Below, in pieces: positions 9,673-18,090 of a stretch of 64,000 nt of DNA. The notes under the pieces are model-generated. The model was given only the letters and a program-made list of their open reading frames with translations. It was not told the origin of the DNA and made no database searches. Both the position numbers and the translations under genes were made by a program. Numbering within the stretch: position 1 is the first letter of the stretch; the number at the start of each line of letters is the position of its first letter. Source of the stretch: Sporosarcina sp. P34. Its GTDB lineage: Bacteria > Bacillota > Bacilli > Bacillales_A > Planococcaceae. The DNA is taken from contig NZ_PDZC01000001.1 of NCBI RefSeq assembly GCF_002743375.1, forward strand, positions 664,558 to 728,557. The letters are read 5' to 3'.

Positions 9673-9710
9673 AAAAAATCCCGCTCCTTTTAAAAAGAAG
9701 CGGGATTTTC
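9673..9710. terminator. Bidirectional terminator between pepF and brnQ
   Basis: AATCCCGCT (9677-9685) pairs with AGCGGGATT (9699-9707), with A runs on one side and T runs on the other, so it works for both convergent genes. Confidence 0.85.
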
Positions 9711-9718
9711 TAGTTGTT

Positions 9719-11020
9719 TTACGTATTTCGTTGTTTGCCGAACGTATCTAGTATATAACCAGCCACGGCTGCGACGAACGCTGGTACTGCCCAGCCGAGT
9801 CCATGTTCGAAAAATGGAATAACGTTTAACCATTCGGTAACGCGATCTGAACTGTACCCCGTGCTAGCAAATACTTCGTATAACGCAAAAACGAATGTGA
9901 TAAATATAGATAGCCGATACATCATCTTTCCGCCACCCACAACATGTTGGGATAAGGAAAGAATGACGAGTACGATCGAGATCGGATAAATAAACACTAA
10001 TAAAGGTATGGCCAAAGCTAATATAGCATTCAATCCTAAGTTAGATACAACCAAGGCGAATAATACGAAAATCGCGACATAGGTTTGGTAACTGAACTTC
10101 GGATATATTTCATTGAAGAACCTAGAACAAGCATTAATTAGACCGACACATGTTGTTAAACAGGCTAGTATGACGATGATACCAAAGAGAAGTCCTCCGC
10201 CACTTGGGAATAACATGCTTGCGGCTGCAGTTAATACTTCCGCACCGTTTCCAAACGATTGTTCTTTTGGAATGGCTTTACCAATCCATCCGAGTGAGAA
10301 ATACACAACCGCCAAGCCAATACTAGCGATGAAGCCGGCGCCCAACGTGCCTTTAACAAGTTCTGACTTCGACCTCGAACCTTTATCTTTGAGCGCATTG
10401 ATCACGACAATTCCAAACGCTAGCGCTGCGACAGCATCCATCGTGAAGTAGCCTTCTAAGAATCCATTGACAAATGGAGTGGATGCATAATCTTCTGCTG
10501 GAGCTGAAGATATGTTATCAAATTTGATAAACGCTTGGACAACGAGCACGCCTAAAACCAACAGGAGAATAGGTGTTAAAAACTGGCCGATGCGATCGAC
10601 GATTTTTTTAGGATTTAAGCTGATGTAGTAGGTTATACCGAAAAATACTAGAGAAAATAGTAGCAACGGTAAGTTGCCGTTCACTTCCACGACCTGTTTG
10701 AAGCCTAACTCATACGCAACATTGGAGGCTCTTGGAATACCATAAAATGCTCCAATCGACATATAGATGATGACCGCAAAAATCATTCCGAACACTTTAT
10801 GTACGCGGCTACCCATAGACAATAGCCCGTTATCAGACAAGGCGATCGCCAGAATAGCCATGAATGGTAGTAGAACGCCCGTGATGAGGAAGCCTACAAT
10901 GGCGGGTACAAAATTAGTCCCTGATTCCAAGCCTAGAAATGGTGGGAAAATCAGATTTCCAGCTCCAAAGAATAAAGAGAAGAGCATGAATCCCGTGAAT
11001 AGTATGTTTTTTTTACTCAC
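9719..11020 (-). CDS. brnQ: Branched-chain amino acid:cation symporter BrnQ
   Basis: 433 residues, about 12 membrane helices. The N-terminal KKNILFTGFMLFSLFFGAGN and following LIFPPFLG are hallmark LIVCS/BrnQ sequence. It imports leucine, isoleucine and valine with Na+ or H+. The start is GTG at 11020, preceded on the minus strand by AGGAGG; a longer in-frame ORF to 11068 lacks a ribosome site. A T-box leader lies about 220 nt upstream on the same strand, so transcription should respond to uncharged tRNA of a branched-chain amino acid. Confidence 0.95.
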   Translation of the reverse strand: MSKKNILFTGFMLFSLFFGAGNLIFPPFLGLESGTNFVPAIVGFLITGVLLPFMAILAIALSDNGLLSMGSRVHKVFGMIFAVIIYMSIGAFYGIPRASNVAYELGFKQVVEVNGNLPLLLFSLVFFGITYYISLNPKKIVDRIGQFLTPILLLVLGVLVVQAFIKFDNISSAPAEDYASTPFVNGFLEGYFTMDAVAALAFGIVVINALKDKGSRSKSELVKGTLGAGFIASIGLAVVYFSLGWIGKAIPKEQSFGNGAEVLTAAASMLFPSGGGLLFGIIVILACLTTCVGLINACSRFFNEIYPKFSYQTYVAIFVLFALVVSNLGLNAILALAIPLLVFIYPISIVLVILSLSQHVVGGGKMMYRLSIFITFVFALYEVFASTGYSSDRVTEWLNVIPFFEHGLGWAVPAFVAAVAGYILDTFGKQRNT

Positions 11021-11239
11021 TATAATACCTCCTGATGTTTTTGTGTGTAGAGTAAAATGAAAGTACATAATATATGTGTAATTGCATTTTGAATAGTAAG
11101 ACTTCGCAAAATATAATGTGAATTATGTCGACTATTTCCCCAACGTGGTTGAATGTATCTTACACATTTCATTGCGTAAGATCGTTTTGATCAATCGGGT
11201 GTTTTGTTCATATACCAATATCTCTCCTTTATTTTTGCG

Positions 11240-11505
11240 CATAAAAAACTCGCCCCCCAAATAGGGACGAGTTTTTACTCGCGGTACCACCTATGTTCCA
11301 AAAGCTTTGTAAACGATAAAAACGTTTCATTCTACTTCATCTTACGCTTATATGTTTTCCATGTAACGTTGGAAATCCGGCAAAATTTACTATTTTCAAC
11401 TTTGCATCTTAGAGATGATTTTCGGATATGCTCAGTCCATCGACTCTCACCACATGTCGACTCTCTGGGGAACGAACTTCATACCGTACTCTTTCTCGTC
11501 ACTGA
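11240..11505 (-). ncRNA. T-box riboswitch (leader of brnQ)
   Basis: On the minus strand the conserved T-box AGGTGGTACCGCG is at 11292-11280, directly before a terminator whose arms are AAAAACTCG.../...CGAGTTTTT (11244-11276). Upstream the Stem I landmarks AGAGAG and GGTGAGAG are present. Uncharged tRNA binding would favour the antiterminator and allow brnQ expression. An ATC (Ile) triplet in the 3' side of Stem I is the likely specifier given BrnQ downstream, but I could not fold the RNA to prove it. Confidence 0.9.
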
Positions 11506-11507
11506 AT

Positions 11508-11538
11508 ATTATATACTACAATATAATTTAACAGACAA
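11508..11538 (-). promoter_or_regulatory. Probable promoter of the T-box/brnQ transcript
   Basis: On the minus strand TTGTCT (11538-11533) and TATAAT (11513-11508) are separated by 19 nt, slightly long, just upstream of the start of Stem I. From here to 11850 nothing else is recognised. Confidence 0.5.
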
Positions 11539-11849
11539 CTATTAGAAAGGTCAATACCTTTTACTATATTCGGAATATTAGTATAATATGTTATTTTTTT
11601 AAGAGAATTCCTTCATCCAAGATGAGGAAAGACAGTGTTTTATTGGCTGTAGCCTAGTGAGTGTTATTCGTTCTGAGACATCTATACCTATTCAGACCAT
11701 CCACAGTATATTTAGTTGTCTGGAGACTCCATATGTTGTATAAGCGACAAAACCCAAGTTCTATTGGTGTTGAATATTTTCATTATGGTATAGAATTTGG
11801 TTGTAAGCAAATGAAGAACACGTGAAGTAGCGGTAACTCACTGTAATAT

Positions 11850-12075
11850 GCATGCTCTGTAATGCAAACAATACAGGCGTGAAAATTGTAGGTGGACGTC
11901 CACTTGAAACGTATGTTGACGGATTAAAAAAGAGTTTGATGTGGAAGGATTACAACCAAAGCAACAGCCAGCACTTTCTAGCGTACTTGAAAAAGTATTT
12001 TCATCAAAACATTATCAAGCAAAAGAAATTCTAGGCGAAATCTATTTTACAACTACTGAACCAAAAGGAGAATGA
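11850..12075 (+). pseudogene. 3' remnant of an unidentified gene
   Basis: A coding-like stretch (VKIVGGRPLETYVDGLKKS) continues after a frame change near 11937 as FDVEGLQPKQQPALSSVLEK and on to ...YFTTTEPKGE, stopping at TGA 12073-12075, immediately before the monooxygenase gene. It looks like the C-terminal part of a protein that once headed this operon. The family is not recognised; it lacks a start and is frameshifted, so it is not expected to be functional. Confidence 0.45.
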
Positions 12076-12077
12076 AC

Positions 12078-12383
12078 ATGACATACGTCGTACAAGTCTA
12101 TTTTACAATGAATGGACCATTCGGGGATGAAATGGCGGAAGCATTTGCCGATTTAGCAACGAGTATCAATGAGGAAGAAGGATTCATTTGGAAAATTTGG
12201 ACGGAAAATCCTGAAACAAATGAAGCCGGTGGAATTTACAGTTTCGAAACAAAGGAATCTGCCGAAAAGTATGTGGAAATGCACACGAAAAGATTGGCTA
12301 GCTTTGGGATTACAGACGTGAACGCCAAAATATTTGCAGTCAATTCTACACTTACCGCGATTAACAAAGGTCCCGTAAAATAA
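12078..12383 (+). CDS. YdhR-like putative monooxygenase (dimeric alpha/beta barrel)
   Basis: 101 residues, the size and pattern of the YdhR mono-oxygenase family: N-terminal strand (YVVQVYF), the segment INEEEGFIWKIWTENPET, and GGIYSFETKESAEKYVEMH. These small ferredoxin-like-fold proteins are linked to oxidation of aromatic or quinone compounds. AAGGAG at 12065-12070 selects ATG 12078 over ATG 12072. First intact gene of a stress-type cluster with pirin, FMN reductase and YceI. Confidence 0.8.
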   Translation: MTYVVQVYFTMNGPFGDEMAEAFADLATSINEEEGFIWKIWTENPETNEAGGIYSFETKESAEKYVEMHTKRLASFGITDVNAKIFAVNSTLTAINKGPVK

Positions 12384-12420
12384 ATCACTGGAAGTATAGG
12401 TATAGAAAGGAGGCGTTTTT

Positions 12421-13158
12421 TTGTTACAAAAACTTGCAGCAAGTAGTCACTTAAAGCCGTTTACTGGACCATTTAGCATTACACGGGTTCAACCAGGCAA
12501 CATTCTTCAGGATGAAACGAAAGACACGGCGTTTGGACCATTAGCTATCATTGATCATGCCGTCATGAAAAAAGGTCTGACGATTCGAATGCATCAACAC
12601 GTAAATGATGAAATTTTAAGTTACATTCGCTCAGGCGTCATGCATCATAGAGATTCAGCGGGTTTTGAAGCAGCTATTGCACGAGGGACGCTCATGATGA
12701 TGAATGCAGGAGCAGGCTTTTGGCATGAAGAAAAAGTGAAAGAAGATGAAGTAGAAATGCTTCAAATCTTCGTTCGACCGAATGAAACGGACCTTTTACC
12801 AGCCATTCAATTTCATGAAAAACCGATTGATCAACAGGATTGGTATGTCTTAGTTGGACCTGAAGGAAGCAAAGCGCCACTGTACGTCAGACAACAAGTC
12901 TATATACTAGACGCGCATCCGAAAGCGGGTGAAGTGCTAGACGTTCCAACATATACTGGGCTAACGCCTTTTCTATACGTAATGAATGGTGAGATTACGA
13001 TGCAACATCTTACAATTAGCAAACAAGAAGCCGTAACGGATTTGGTCGATCCTCTCCCAGCTATCACCGCAAATGTAGACTCGAACCTCGTGTTGTTTTT
13101 TGTTGAGATGAATGCACCGATGTCTATGGACGGAACGATTAGTGGAGTAATGAGCTAA
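12421..13158 (+). CDS. Pirin family protein (cupin, possible quercetinase)
   Basis: 245 residues. The pirin N-terminal cupin metal site is visible as MHQHVNDEILSYIRSG and, further on, GAGFWHEEKV (His, His, Glu, His ligands); the pirin C-terminal cupin follows. Pirins bind Fe and some bacterial ones oxidise quercetin. Start TTG 12421, after AAAGGAGG at 12408-12415. It lies 37 bp after the YdhR-like gene, so the two are probably co-transcribed, in keeping with an electrophile/quinone response. Confidence 0.9.
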   Translation: MLQKLAASSHLKPFTGPFSITRVQPGNILQDETKDTAFGPLAIIDHAVMKKGLTIRMHQHVNDEILSYIRSGVMHHRDSAGFEAAIARGTLMMMNAGAGFWHEEKVKEDEVEMLQIFVRPNETDLLPAIQFHEKPIDQQDWYVLVGPEGSKAPLYVRQQVYILDAHPKAGEVLDVPTYTGLTPFLYVMNGEITMQHLTISKQEAVTDLVDPLPAITANVDSNLVLFFVEMNAPMSMDGTISGVMS

Positions 13159-13217
13159 CGACCGTCGAACAGTAAAAAATTAAAGTGTTGACAATTGAAG
13201 TAGACTCGTGATATATT

Positions 13218-13235
13218 TACAACGAATTCGAGATA
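13218..13235. promoter_or_regulatory. MhqR-like operator, copy 1
   Basis: TACAACGAATTCGAGATA matches the right half and centre of the MhqR (MarR-family) operator known from Bacillus subtilis, tATCTCgaAtTCgAGATa; the left half is degenerate. Confidence 0.5.
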
Positions 13236-13297
13236 AGTTAATTAATTATAATTTTGGTTGAAGTTCAGATTCATACAACTTCATTTTTTTACGATAA

Positions 13298-13315
13298 TAT
13301 CTCGAATTGGTATTA
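13298..13315. promoter_or_regulatory. MhqR-like operator, copy 2
   Basis: TATCTCGAATTGGTATTA matches the left half and centre of the same operator, with the right half degenerate. Placed upstream of the FMN reductase gene, about 80 bp from copy 1. Confidence 0.5.
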
Positions 13316-13579
13316 AATTAATTCAGTTTAATTATAGGAGGTATTTTGAACCGTATCATACATGATTACGTTACAGCTGTAACAAACTATGCGGGAAAAC
13401 AGAGATTTTTGATTTCACTCTCTCTTAGATTACATCCGTCAATAATGAAATCATCAGTGAAACCATTCGATACAGTAGGAAGCATACCTACAATCAATAA
13501 ACAGTAGTTGTGAGGAGTCGGAAGTGAAATGGGTTTTTTTAGTACGTTTTTTGGAACAAAACAAGAGGAGGAAATGACT

Positions 13580-14125
13580 ATGACAACATTAAATATTGGT
13601 ATTATTTTAGGATCCACACGCGAAGGACGCGTAAGTCCACAAGTCGGAGCATGGGTCAAAGACTTAGCAGATCAACGCGGAGATGCGAATTACACAGTGA
13701 TCGATATCGCAGATTATACATTACCCCTTTTAGGTGAATCAGGTGGAGATGTATCAGGCGTACCGGCTTGGTCAGAAATTATCGCGAAACAAGATGGATT
13801 TGTATTCATCGTTCAAGAATACAATCATTCCATTTCCGCTGCACTAAAAAATGCATTAGACTACCTTCGCGTAGAGTGGAACAACAAAGCAGCAGGTATC
13901 GTTTCATATGGTTCAGTAGGCGGAGCACGTGCCGCAGAACATTTGCGTGGTATATTAAGTGAATTATCCATAGCGCATGTTCGTGTTCATCCGGCATTAT
14001 CCTTATTTACAGACTTCGAAAATGGGAAGGATTTCAAACCAGCTGCAGTGCAAGCCGCTTCAGTAGAGCAAATGTTAGACCAAGTAATCCCTTGGAGCAC
14101 TGCGTTAAAAACCATACGCAAATAA
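13580..14125 (+). CDS. NADPH-dependent FMN reductase (azoreductase/quinone reductase type)
   Basis: 181 residues, flavodoxin-like fold. The phosphate-binding loop GSTREGR follows the first strand (LNIGIIL), and EYNHSISAALKNALDYL plus SYGSVGGARAAEHLR are the family's FMN-binding and dimer segments. Expected to reduce FMN, quinones or azo compounds by two electrons from NADPH. ATG 13580 is chosen for its 9-nt spacing from GAGGAGG; in-frame starts at 13574 and 13529 exist. MhqR-like half-sites upstream suggest induction by electrophiles. Confidence 0.9.
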   Translation: MTTLNIGIILGSTREGRVSPQVGAWVKDLADQRGDANYTVIDIADYTLPLLGESGGDVSGVPAWSEIIAKQDGFVFIVQEYNHSISAALKNALDYLRVEWNNKAAGIVSYGSVGGARAAEHLRGILSELSIAHVRVHPALSLFTDFENGKDFKPAAVQAASVEQMLDQVIPWSTALKTIRK

Positions 14126-14213
14126 TGAACGAGTATATAGACCTTTGTAATGACCATATTAATAAAACGTTTGGCTAAAATGCTAATAATTTCGGATACC
14201 ATCCAATTGGATG

Positions 14214-14229
14214 TATGTAATTCGAGATA
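14214..14229. promoter_or_regulatory. MhqR-like half-site upstream of yceI
   Basis: TAATTCGAGATAATT-type sequence repeats the right arm seen at 13224-13235, about 50 bp before the YceI-family gene. Left arm not conserved. Confidence 0.4.
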
Positions 14230-14275
14230 ATTGCACTATATGATGGCCTGAACACAAAAAAAGGAGAGTTTTAAC

Positions 14276-14800
14276 ATGACAAAATGGAATGTAGATGCAG
14301 CGCACTCAAACGTAGGTTTTTCAGTTCGACATATGATGGTATCCAATGTGAGAGGTAGTTTTACTGGGATTGAAGGTTCAGTTACTGGGGATCTAGACAA
14401 TTTAACCGATGCGACAATCCACTTCGAGATTGATGTGAATACTATCAATACACATAATGAAGATCGTGACAACCACCTTCGTTCAGCTGACTTTTTTGAT
14501 GCAGAACAATATCCGCATATCACATTCGATTCGACTGAAATTGTGAAAACAGGTGAAGATGAATATGATGTAACAGGGAACTTGAAAGTGAAAGATGTTG
14601 CGAAGAAAACTACGTTTAATGTGACGCGTACAGGTGCTGGAAAAAACCCATGGGGTGTAGATGTAGTCGGTTTTGAGGCAGGGATAAAAATTTCTAGAAA
14701 AGAATATGGTTTAACTTGGAACCAAGCACTAGAAACAGGTGGCGTATTGGTAGGCGATGACATTAAAATCACAGTAGAACTTCAAGTGAATCCGGAATAA
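14276..14800 (+). CDS. YceI family protein (lipocalin-like, isoprenoid-binding fold)
   Basis: 174 residues with the whole YceI pattern: WNVDAAHSNVGFSVRHMM at the N-terminus, DNHLRSADFFDAEQYPHITF in the middle and KISRKEYGLTWN near the end. The family forms a lipocalin-like barrel that binds long-chain polyisoprenoids or amides. No signal peptide, so cytoplasmic here. AAAGGAGAG precedes the ATG. The shared operator element links it to the FMN reductase gene. The exact role is unknown. Confidence 0.92.
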   Translation: MTKWNVDAAHSNVGFSVRHMMVSNVRGSFTGIEGSVTGDLDNLTDATIHFEIDVNTINTHNEDRDNHLRSADFFDAEQYPHITFDSTEIVKTGEDEYDVTGNLKVKDVAKKTTFNVTRTGAGKNPWGVDVVGFEAGIKISRKEYGLTWNQALETGGVLVGDDIKITVELQVNPE

Positions 14801-14891
14801 CGCATGGCGAATTCTTATTGCGTAGGCGAAGATCGGCACCTTGTAAATGACCGACGTTTCTCACCGAAATGAGTTTCAGGCGTCTCATCAA

Positions 14892-14975
14892 GTAAATTAT
14901 TTTTAAAAAGGTGTATCCTTATTCAAAAAGATCTCTATATAGCTAGTGAAGAGGCAAATAGCTGCCACTTACAAC
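14892..14975 (+). repeat. Duplicated leader, copy 1 (before first replication-like gene)
   Basis: The stretch from AAATTATTTT through GTATCCTTATTCAAAAAG, CTCTATATAG and TAGTGAAG to CCACTTACA recurs at 15414-15495 with few changes, in each case directly upstream of one of two related genes. It ends in a short inverted repeat (GTG...CAC) before the ribosome site. Confidence 0.75.
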
Positions 14976-14997
14976 TAGTTAGTAGGGGGATACTATC

Positions 14998-15351
14998 ATG
15001 CAAATGATCCATGAACCATTTCTGCAATTTCATCCACACACGGCGGCACAAATCGGACTCAATGAATCGATGTTCTTGCAACAAATCCATGAGCTGTCTT
15101 TCGGTCCTCATGATACGGTAGAAGGAACGCAGTGGGTGAGGAGGTCGTATAAAGAATGGCATAACGTGATGAGTTTCTGGTCAATGGCTACGATTATTCG
15201 AGCAATTCGAAAGTTGGAGAAGTCCGGTTATATTCGTTCTATGCGACAGAACTTCGGAGAAAAGATGTATCTCGTGGATTACGAAATCTGTGAGTCAAAT
15301 GCAATATTTCTACTACAACCAGTGAGAGAAGAACTTTTGAACGTGAACTAA
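14998..15351 (+). CDS. Winged-helix protein related to phage replication initiators (short form)
   Basis: 117 residues. The pattern (GLNESMFLQQIHELS, W-x-x-x-S-Y-K-E-W, MATIIRAIRKLEKSGYIRS) is the winged-helix N-terminal domain of phage-type replication proteins: start helix, a W-containing strand, recognition helix, and wing. It corresponds to the N-terminal half of its neighbour at 15517 but lacks the C-terminal domain. The GGGGGATACTATC region gives a weak ribosome site before ATG 14998. It could be a truncated duplicate or a regulator competing for the same DNA. Confidence 0.65.
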   Translation: MQMIHEPFLQFHPHTAAQIGLNESMFLQQIHELSFGPHDTVEGTQWVRRSYKEWHNVMSFWSMATIIRAIRKLEKSGYIRSMRQNFGEKMYLVDYEICESNAIFLLQPVREELLNVN

Positions 15352-15365
15352 TGTCTATTACAGGC

Positions 15366-15397
15366 GAGTGGAGGCTCTATGCTTCCGCTCTTTTTTC
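15366..15397 (+). terminator. Terminator between the two replication-like genes
   Basis: GAGTGGAG and CTTCCGCTC arms around a short loop are followed by TTTTTT. Confidence 0.75.
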
Positions 15398-15413
15398 GTG
15401 CAGTTTTTTAGCG

Positions 15414-15500
15414 CAAAATTATTTTCAAAACGAGTATCCTTATCCAAAAAGCTCTCTATATAGTAAGTGAAGTGGTGTATGGCTATCACTTACACGCAAT
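15414..15500 (+). repeat. Duplicated leader, copy 2 (before second replication-like gene)
   Basis: Second copy of the 14892-14975 sequence. Here the end is a perfect inverted repeat, GTAAGTGA with TCACTTAC, which could be an operator or a small hairpin. Confidence 0.75.
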
Positions 15501-15516
15501 GGAGGAGGAATTCAGT

Positions 15517-16341
15517 ATGAAGTTAGTAATCAATGAACAGCCATTACAATTACTACCGTCTCTTGTGCATCTAGTCGGGTTACATGAGGCGTTATTTTTG
15601 CAGCAATTGCATTTCCATTTACTCATTTCTAAAAATATGCATGATGGCCATCTATGGGTGTGTAAAACGTATGATCAATGGTTGGAAGAATTTTCGTTCA
15701 TGTCACAAATGACGATCAAACGCACAATTTATAATTTGGAGAAACAAGGATACCTTATTTCGACTTCTGAATACAACAAGATGAAAATCGATAAGACGAA
15801 ATGGTACCGAATCGACTATACTCGATTGCCTGTAAGTGCGTTCGTACATGAGCAAGTCACTTGCTCAGAACCGCCACGTGCACCTGTCGAAGTTGAGCAA
15901 GTGCACGTGGCGGAATTGGGCAAGCCAATAACTAAAGAACTTAAAGAATCTTTAAAAATAAAGAATAAAGACCAAGTCGAGATGAATCTCGACGTCGCAC
16001 GTCTTGTCATTAATTATCTGAATGAGAAAACCGGAAAGCAATTCAAAGCTACCTCAGCAGCTACTAAGAAGTTCATCGCTGGCAGAGTGAAAGAGGGCTA
16101 TACACAACAGGATTTTATACACGTCATTGATCTCAAAGTATCCCAGTGGAATAATCATCCTGAATACCGTGCATACTTGCGTCCGTCGACGTTATTCAAC
16201 CCGACGAACTTTGAAAACTATTTGAATGAACAACCAGCGAAGCCTATACAAACTACGCAAAACTACGTGCTACATTCTACTGAACTGGATTTTAGTCAAG
16301 GAGAAGATTTAGGGAATCTAGCGAGCGTAATGGAAAAATAA
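15517..16341 (+). CDS. Phage-type replication protein with conserved C-terminal domain (Phg_2220_C-like)
   Basis: 274 residues. N-terminal winged helix (GLHEALFLQQLHFHLL, MTIKRTIYNLEKQGYLIS), a linker, then from about residue 160 the module VINYLNEKTGKQFKA ... RVKEGYTQQDFIHVI ... YLRPSTLFNPTNFENYL. The latter is the conserved C-terminus of phage replication/DnaD-like proteins (Phg_2220_C). GGAGGAGG precedes ATG 15517. No other phage genes are nearby, so it is either a prophage relic kept by the host or a domesticated gene. Same leader as the shorter paralogue upstream. Confidence 0.8.
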   Translation: MKLVINEQPLQLLPSLVHLVGLHEALFLQQLHFHLLISKNMHDGHLWVCKTYDQWLEEFSFMSQMTIKRTIYNLEKQGYLISTSEYNKMKIDKTKWYRIDYTRLPVSAFVHEQVTCSEPPRAPVEVEQVHVAELGKPITKELKESLKIKNKDQVEMNLDVARLVINYLNEKTGKQFKATSAATKKFIAGRVKEGYTQQDFIHVIDLKVSQWNNHPEYRAYLRPSTLFNPTNFENYLNEQPAKPIQTTQNYVLHSTELDFSQGEDLGNLASVMEK

Positions 16342-16381
16342 ATCTTTTTAAAAAAGATCATCACTTTTGGATTCTGAATGA

Positions 16382-16427
16382 TTGACACACCGTTCATAAA
16401 AAAGCATGATAAGAGTAAATGAACGGT
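16382..16427 (+). promoter_or_regulatory. Promoter with overlapping palindromic operator for the DHA2 exporter
   Basis: TTGACA (16382-16387) and CATGAT (16405-16410) with 17-nt spacing form a good sigma-A promoter. A perfect inverted repeat ACCGTTCAT (16389-16397) / ATGAACGGT (16419-16427) brackets the -10 box, as TetR-type repressors do. The regulator gene is not adjacent. Confidence 0.7.
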
Positions 16428-16471
16428 AACTATACTGCCGAATTCACGTGATCAACGAAAGAGGTTTTGAG

Positions 16472-17935
16472 ATGGAAGAACAGAAATACGAATACTTGGC
16501 GGATAACCCAAATAGTAAAGTACTGCCGATTATGTTGGCTCTCATCATCGGTGCATTTTTCGCCATTTTGAATGAAACATTATTGAACATCGCACTCATT
16601 ACACTGATGGATCAGTTTTCCATCACATTACCGACCGTTCAATGGATGGCTACAGGCTTCATGCTCGTTATGGCAGTCGTCATCCCGATCTCGGCCTTAC
16701 TAATACAATGGTTCACGACGAGGCAATTATTTCTCGGTACGATGACCGTCTTCACGATAGGAACGATCGTGGCTGCGAGTGCTACGACATTTCCAATTCT
16801 ATTAACAGGTCGACTGATTCAGGCTGTGGGAACAGGATTATTGATGCCAATCATCTTCAACGTTTTCCTACTCATTTATCCACCACATAGACGCGGTAAG
16901 ATTATGGGAATCATCGGGCTTGTCATTATGTTCGCACCAGCGATTGGACCTACGTTATCAGGAGTGATTGTGGAATATCTCGGATGGCGCTATTTATTCA
17001 TCCTTGTCATTCCATTTGCCTTATTTTCTATCGGATTCGGTTATAAATATTTGATCAATATTACAGAAGTCACAAAACCAAAAATCGATTATATTTCATT
17101 GGTGTATTCATCGATTGGTTTCGGTTCACTCGTCTATGGATTTAGTTCGGTCGGTGAAAGCGCTAATGGATTTGCAAGTCCTCGCGTATTGTCGTTGATC
17201 GGTGTCGGTGTGATCGGAATCGCGCTTTTTGCAATGAGACAACTTAAGTTGAAAGAGCCCGTCATGGATATGCGTGTGTTTCGGTACCCGATGTTCACGC
17301 ACTCGGTCTTTCTGTTCCTAATTATTATTATGGCGATGTTCGCATCCGAAATTATTTTACCTATCTATATGCAAGGACCGCTCGCACTGAGCGCAGCGAC
17401 AGCAGGTTTGATCTTGCTGCCAGGAAGTATCTTAAACGGTATAATGTCACCGTTCATGGGGTCATTATTTGATAAATTCGGTCCGCGTGTGCTGATGATA
17501 CCCGCTACGATTGTGCTCAGTGGGACGATGTTCATGATGAGCCGATTGACGCTCGATACACCTATTTGGGTGGTGGTCACGAGTTATATCTTGCTGATGC
17601 TCAGTGTATCTGCGATTATGATGCCGGCTGAGACAAATGGATTGAATCAGTTGCCGAAACGGTTATATCCACACGGCACGGCAGTTATGTCGACGCTACA
17701 ACCTGTTGCTGGAGCTATTGGAGTATCTGTATTTATTAGTATTATGAATGCGAGACAATTGCACTTCCTAAAGAAATCTACGACGCCTGAAGATGCGTTA
17801 ACTGCTGATTTGGCTCTCGTAGCCGGTGTGGAACTTGTGTACTTTATCGCATTCGCTATGTCGCTTGTGGCCGTTGTGCTGTCGTTTATCGTGTACCGTG
17901 CTACACCGCGAGAAGATATACAGGAAAGTAGTTAA
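16472..17935 (+). CDS. MFS multidrug exporter, DHA2 family (14 TM)
   Basis: 487 residues with about 14 membrane helices. The N-terminal LNETLLNIAL and MDQFSITLPTVQWMATGFML are the DHA2 (EmrB/LmrB) D1-type motif, and GRLIQAVGTGLLMPI followed by GPTLSGVIVEYLGWRYLF is motif C. It is a proton-driven drug exporter of the cytoplasmic membrane. ATG 16472 follows AGAGG; a GTG at 16448 is less well placed. The palindrome over its promoter suggests it is induced by a ligand-binding repressor. Confidence 0.92.
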   Translation: MEEQKYEYLADNPNSKVLPIMLALIIGAFFAILNETLLNIALITLMDQFSITLPTVQWMATGFMLVMAVVIPISALLIQWFTTRQLFLGTMTVFTIGTIVAASATTFPILLTGRLIQAVGTGLLMPIIFNVFLLIYPPHRRGKIMGIIGLVIMFAPAIGPTLSGVIVEYLGWRYLFILVIPFALFSIGFGYKYLINITEVTKPKIDYISLVYSSIGFGSLVYGFSSVGESANGFASPRVLSLIGVGVIGIALFAMRQLKLKEPVMDMRVFRYPMFTHSVFLFLIIIMAMFASEIILPIYMQGPLALSAATAGLILLPGSILNGIMSPFMGSLFDKFGPRVLMIPATIVLSGTMFMMSRLTLDTPIWVVVTSYILLMLSVSAIMMPAETNGLNQLPKRLYPHGTAVMSTLQPVAGAIGVSVFISIMNARQLHFLKKSTTPEDALTADLALVAGVELVYFIAFAMSLVAVVLSFIVYRATPREDIQESS

Positions 17936-17941
17936 TTGAAG

Positions 17942-17976
17942 ATCCTCAACCCTTGTCATAGGGTTGAGGATTTTTA
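17942..17976 (+). terminator. Terminator of the DHA2 exporter gene
   Basis: ATCCTCAACCC pairs perfectly with GGGTTGAGGAT (17961-17971), followed by a T run. Confidence 0.95.
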
Positions 17977-18090
17977 CGTCTGCAAACCTATGAAAGTATT
18001 GAAATAAGCTCAACTGGTTGACTTTCAAATCCGAGAATATTACTATGAGTTCGTATGCCAACTAAATTAATAGGAAAAGGGTGTTATGGA

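Larger units (their letters stand above)
13159..13579 (+). promoter_or_regulatory. Regulatory region between pirin and the FMN reductase genes
   Basis: The region contains two MhqR-like operator elements (13218-13235 and 13298-13315, listed separately), AT-rich promoter sequence, and a possible short frame from ATG 13529 that runs in frame into the FMN reductase gene (MGFFSTFFGTKQ...). No other gene seen. Confidence 0.5.

Noticed and set aside
14236..14772. 178-codon frame antisense to the YceI gene
   Set aside because: Complement of a clearly conserved gene; no start signal and no recognisable domain.
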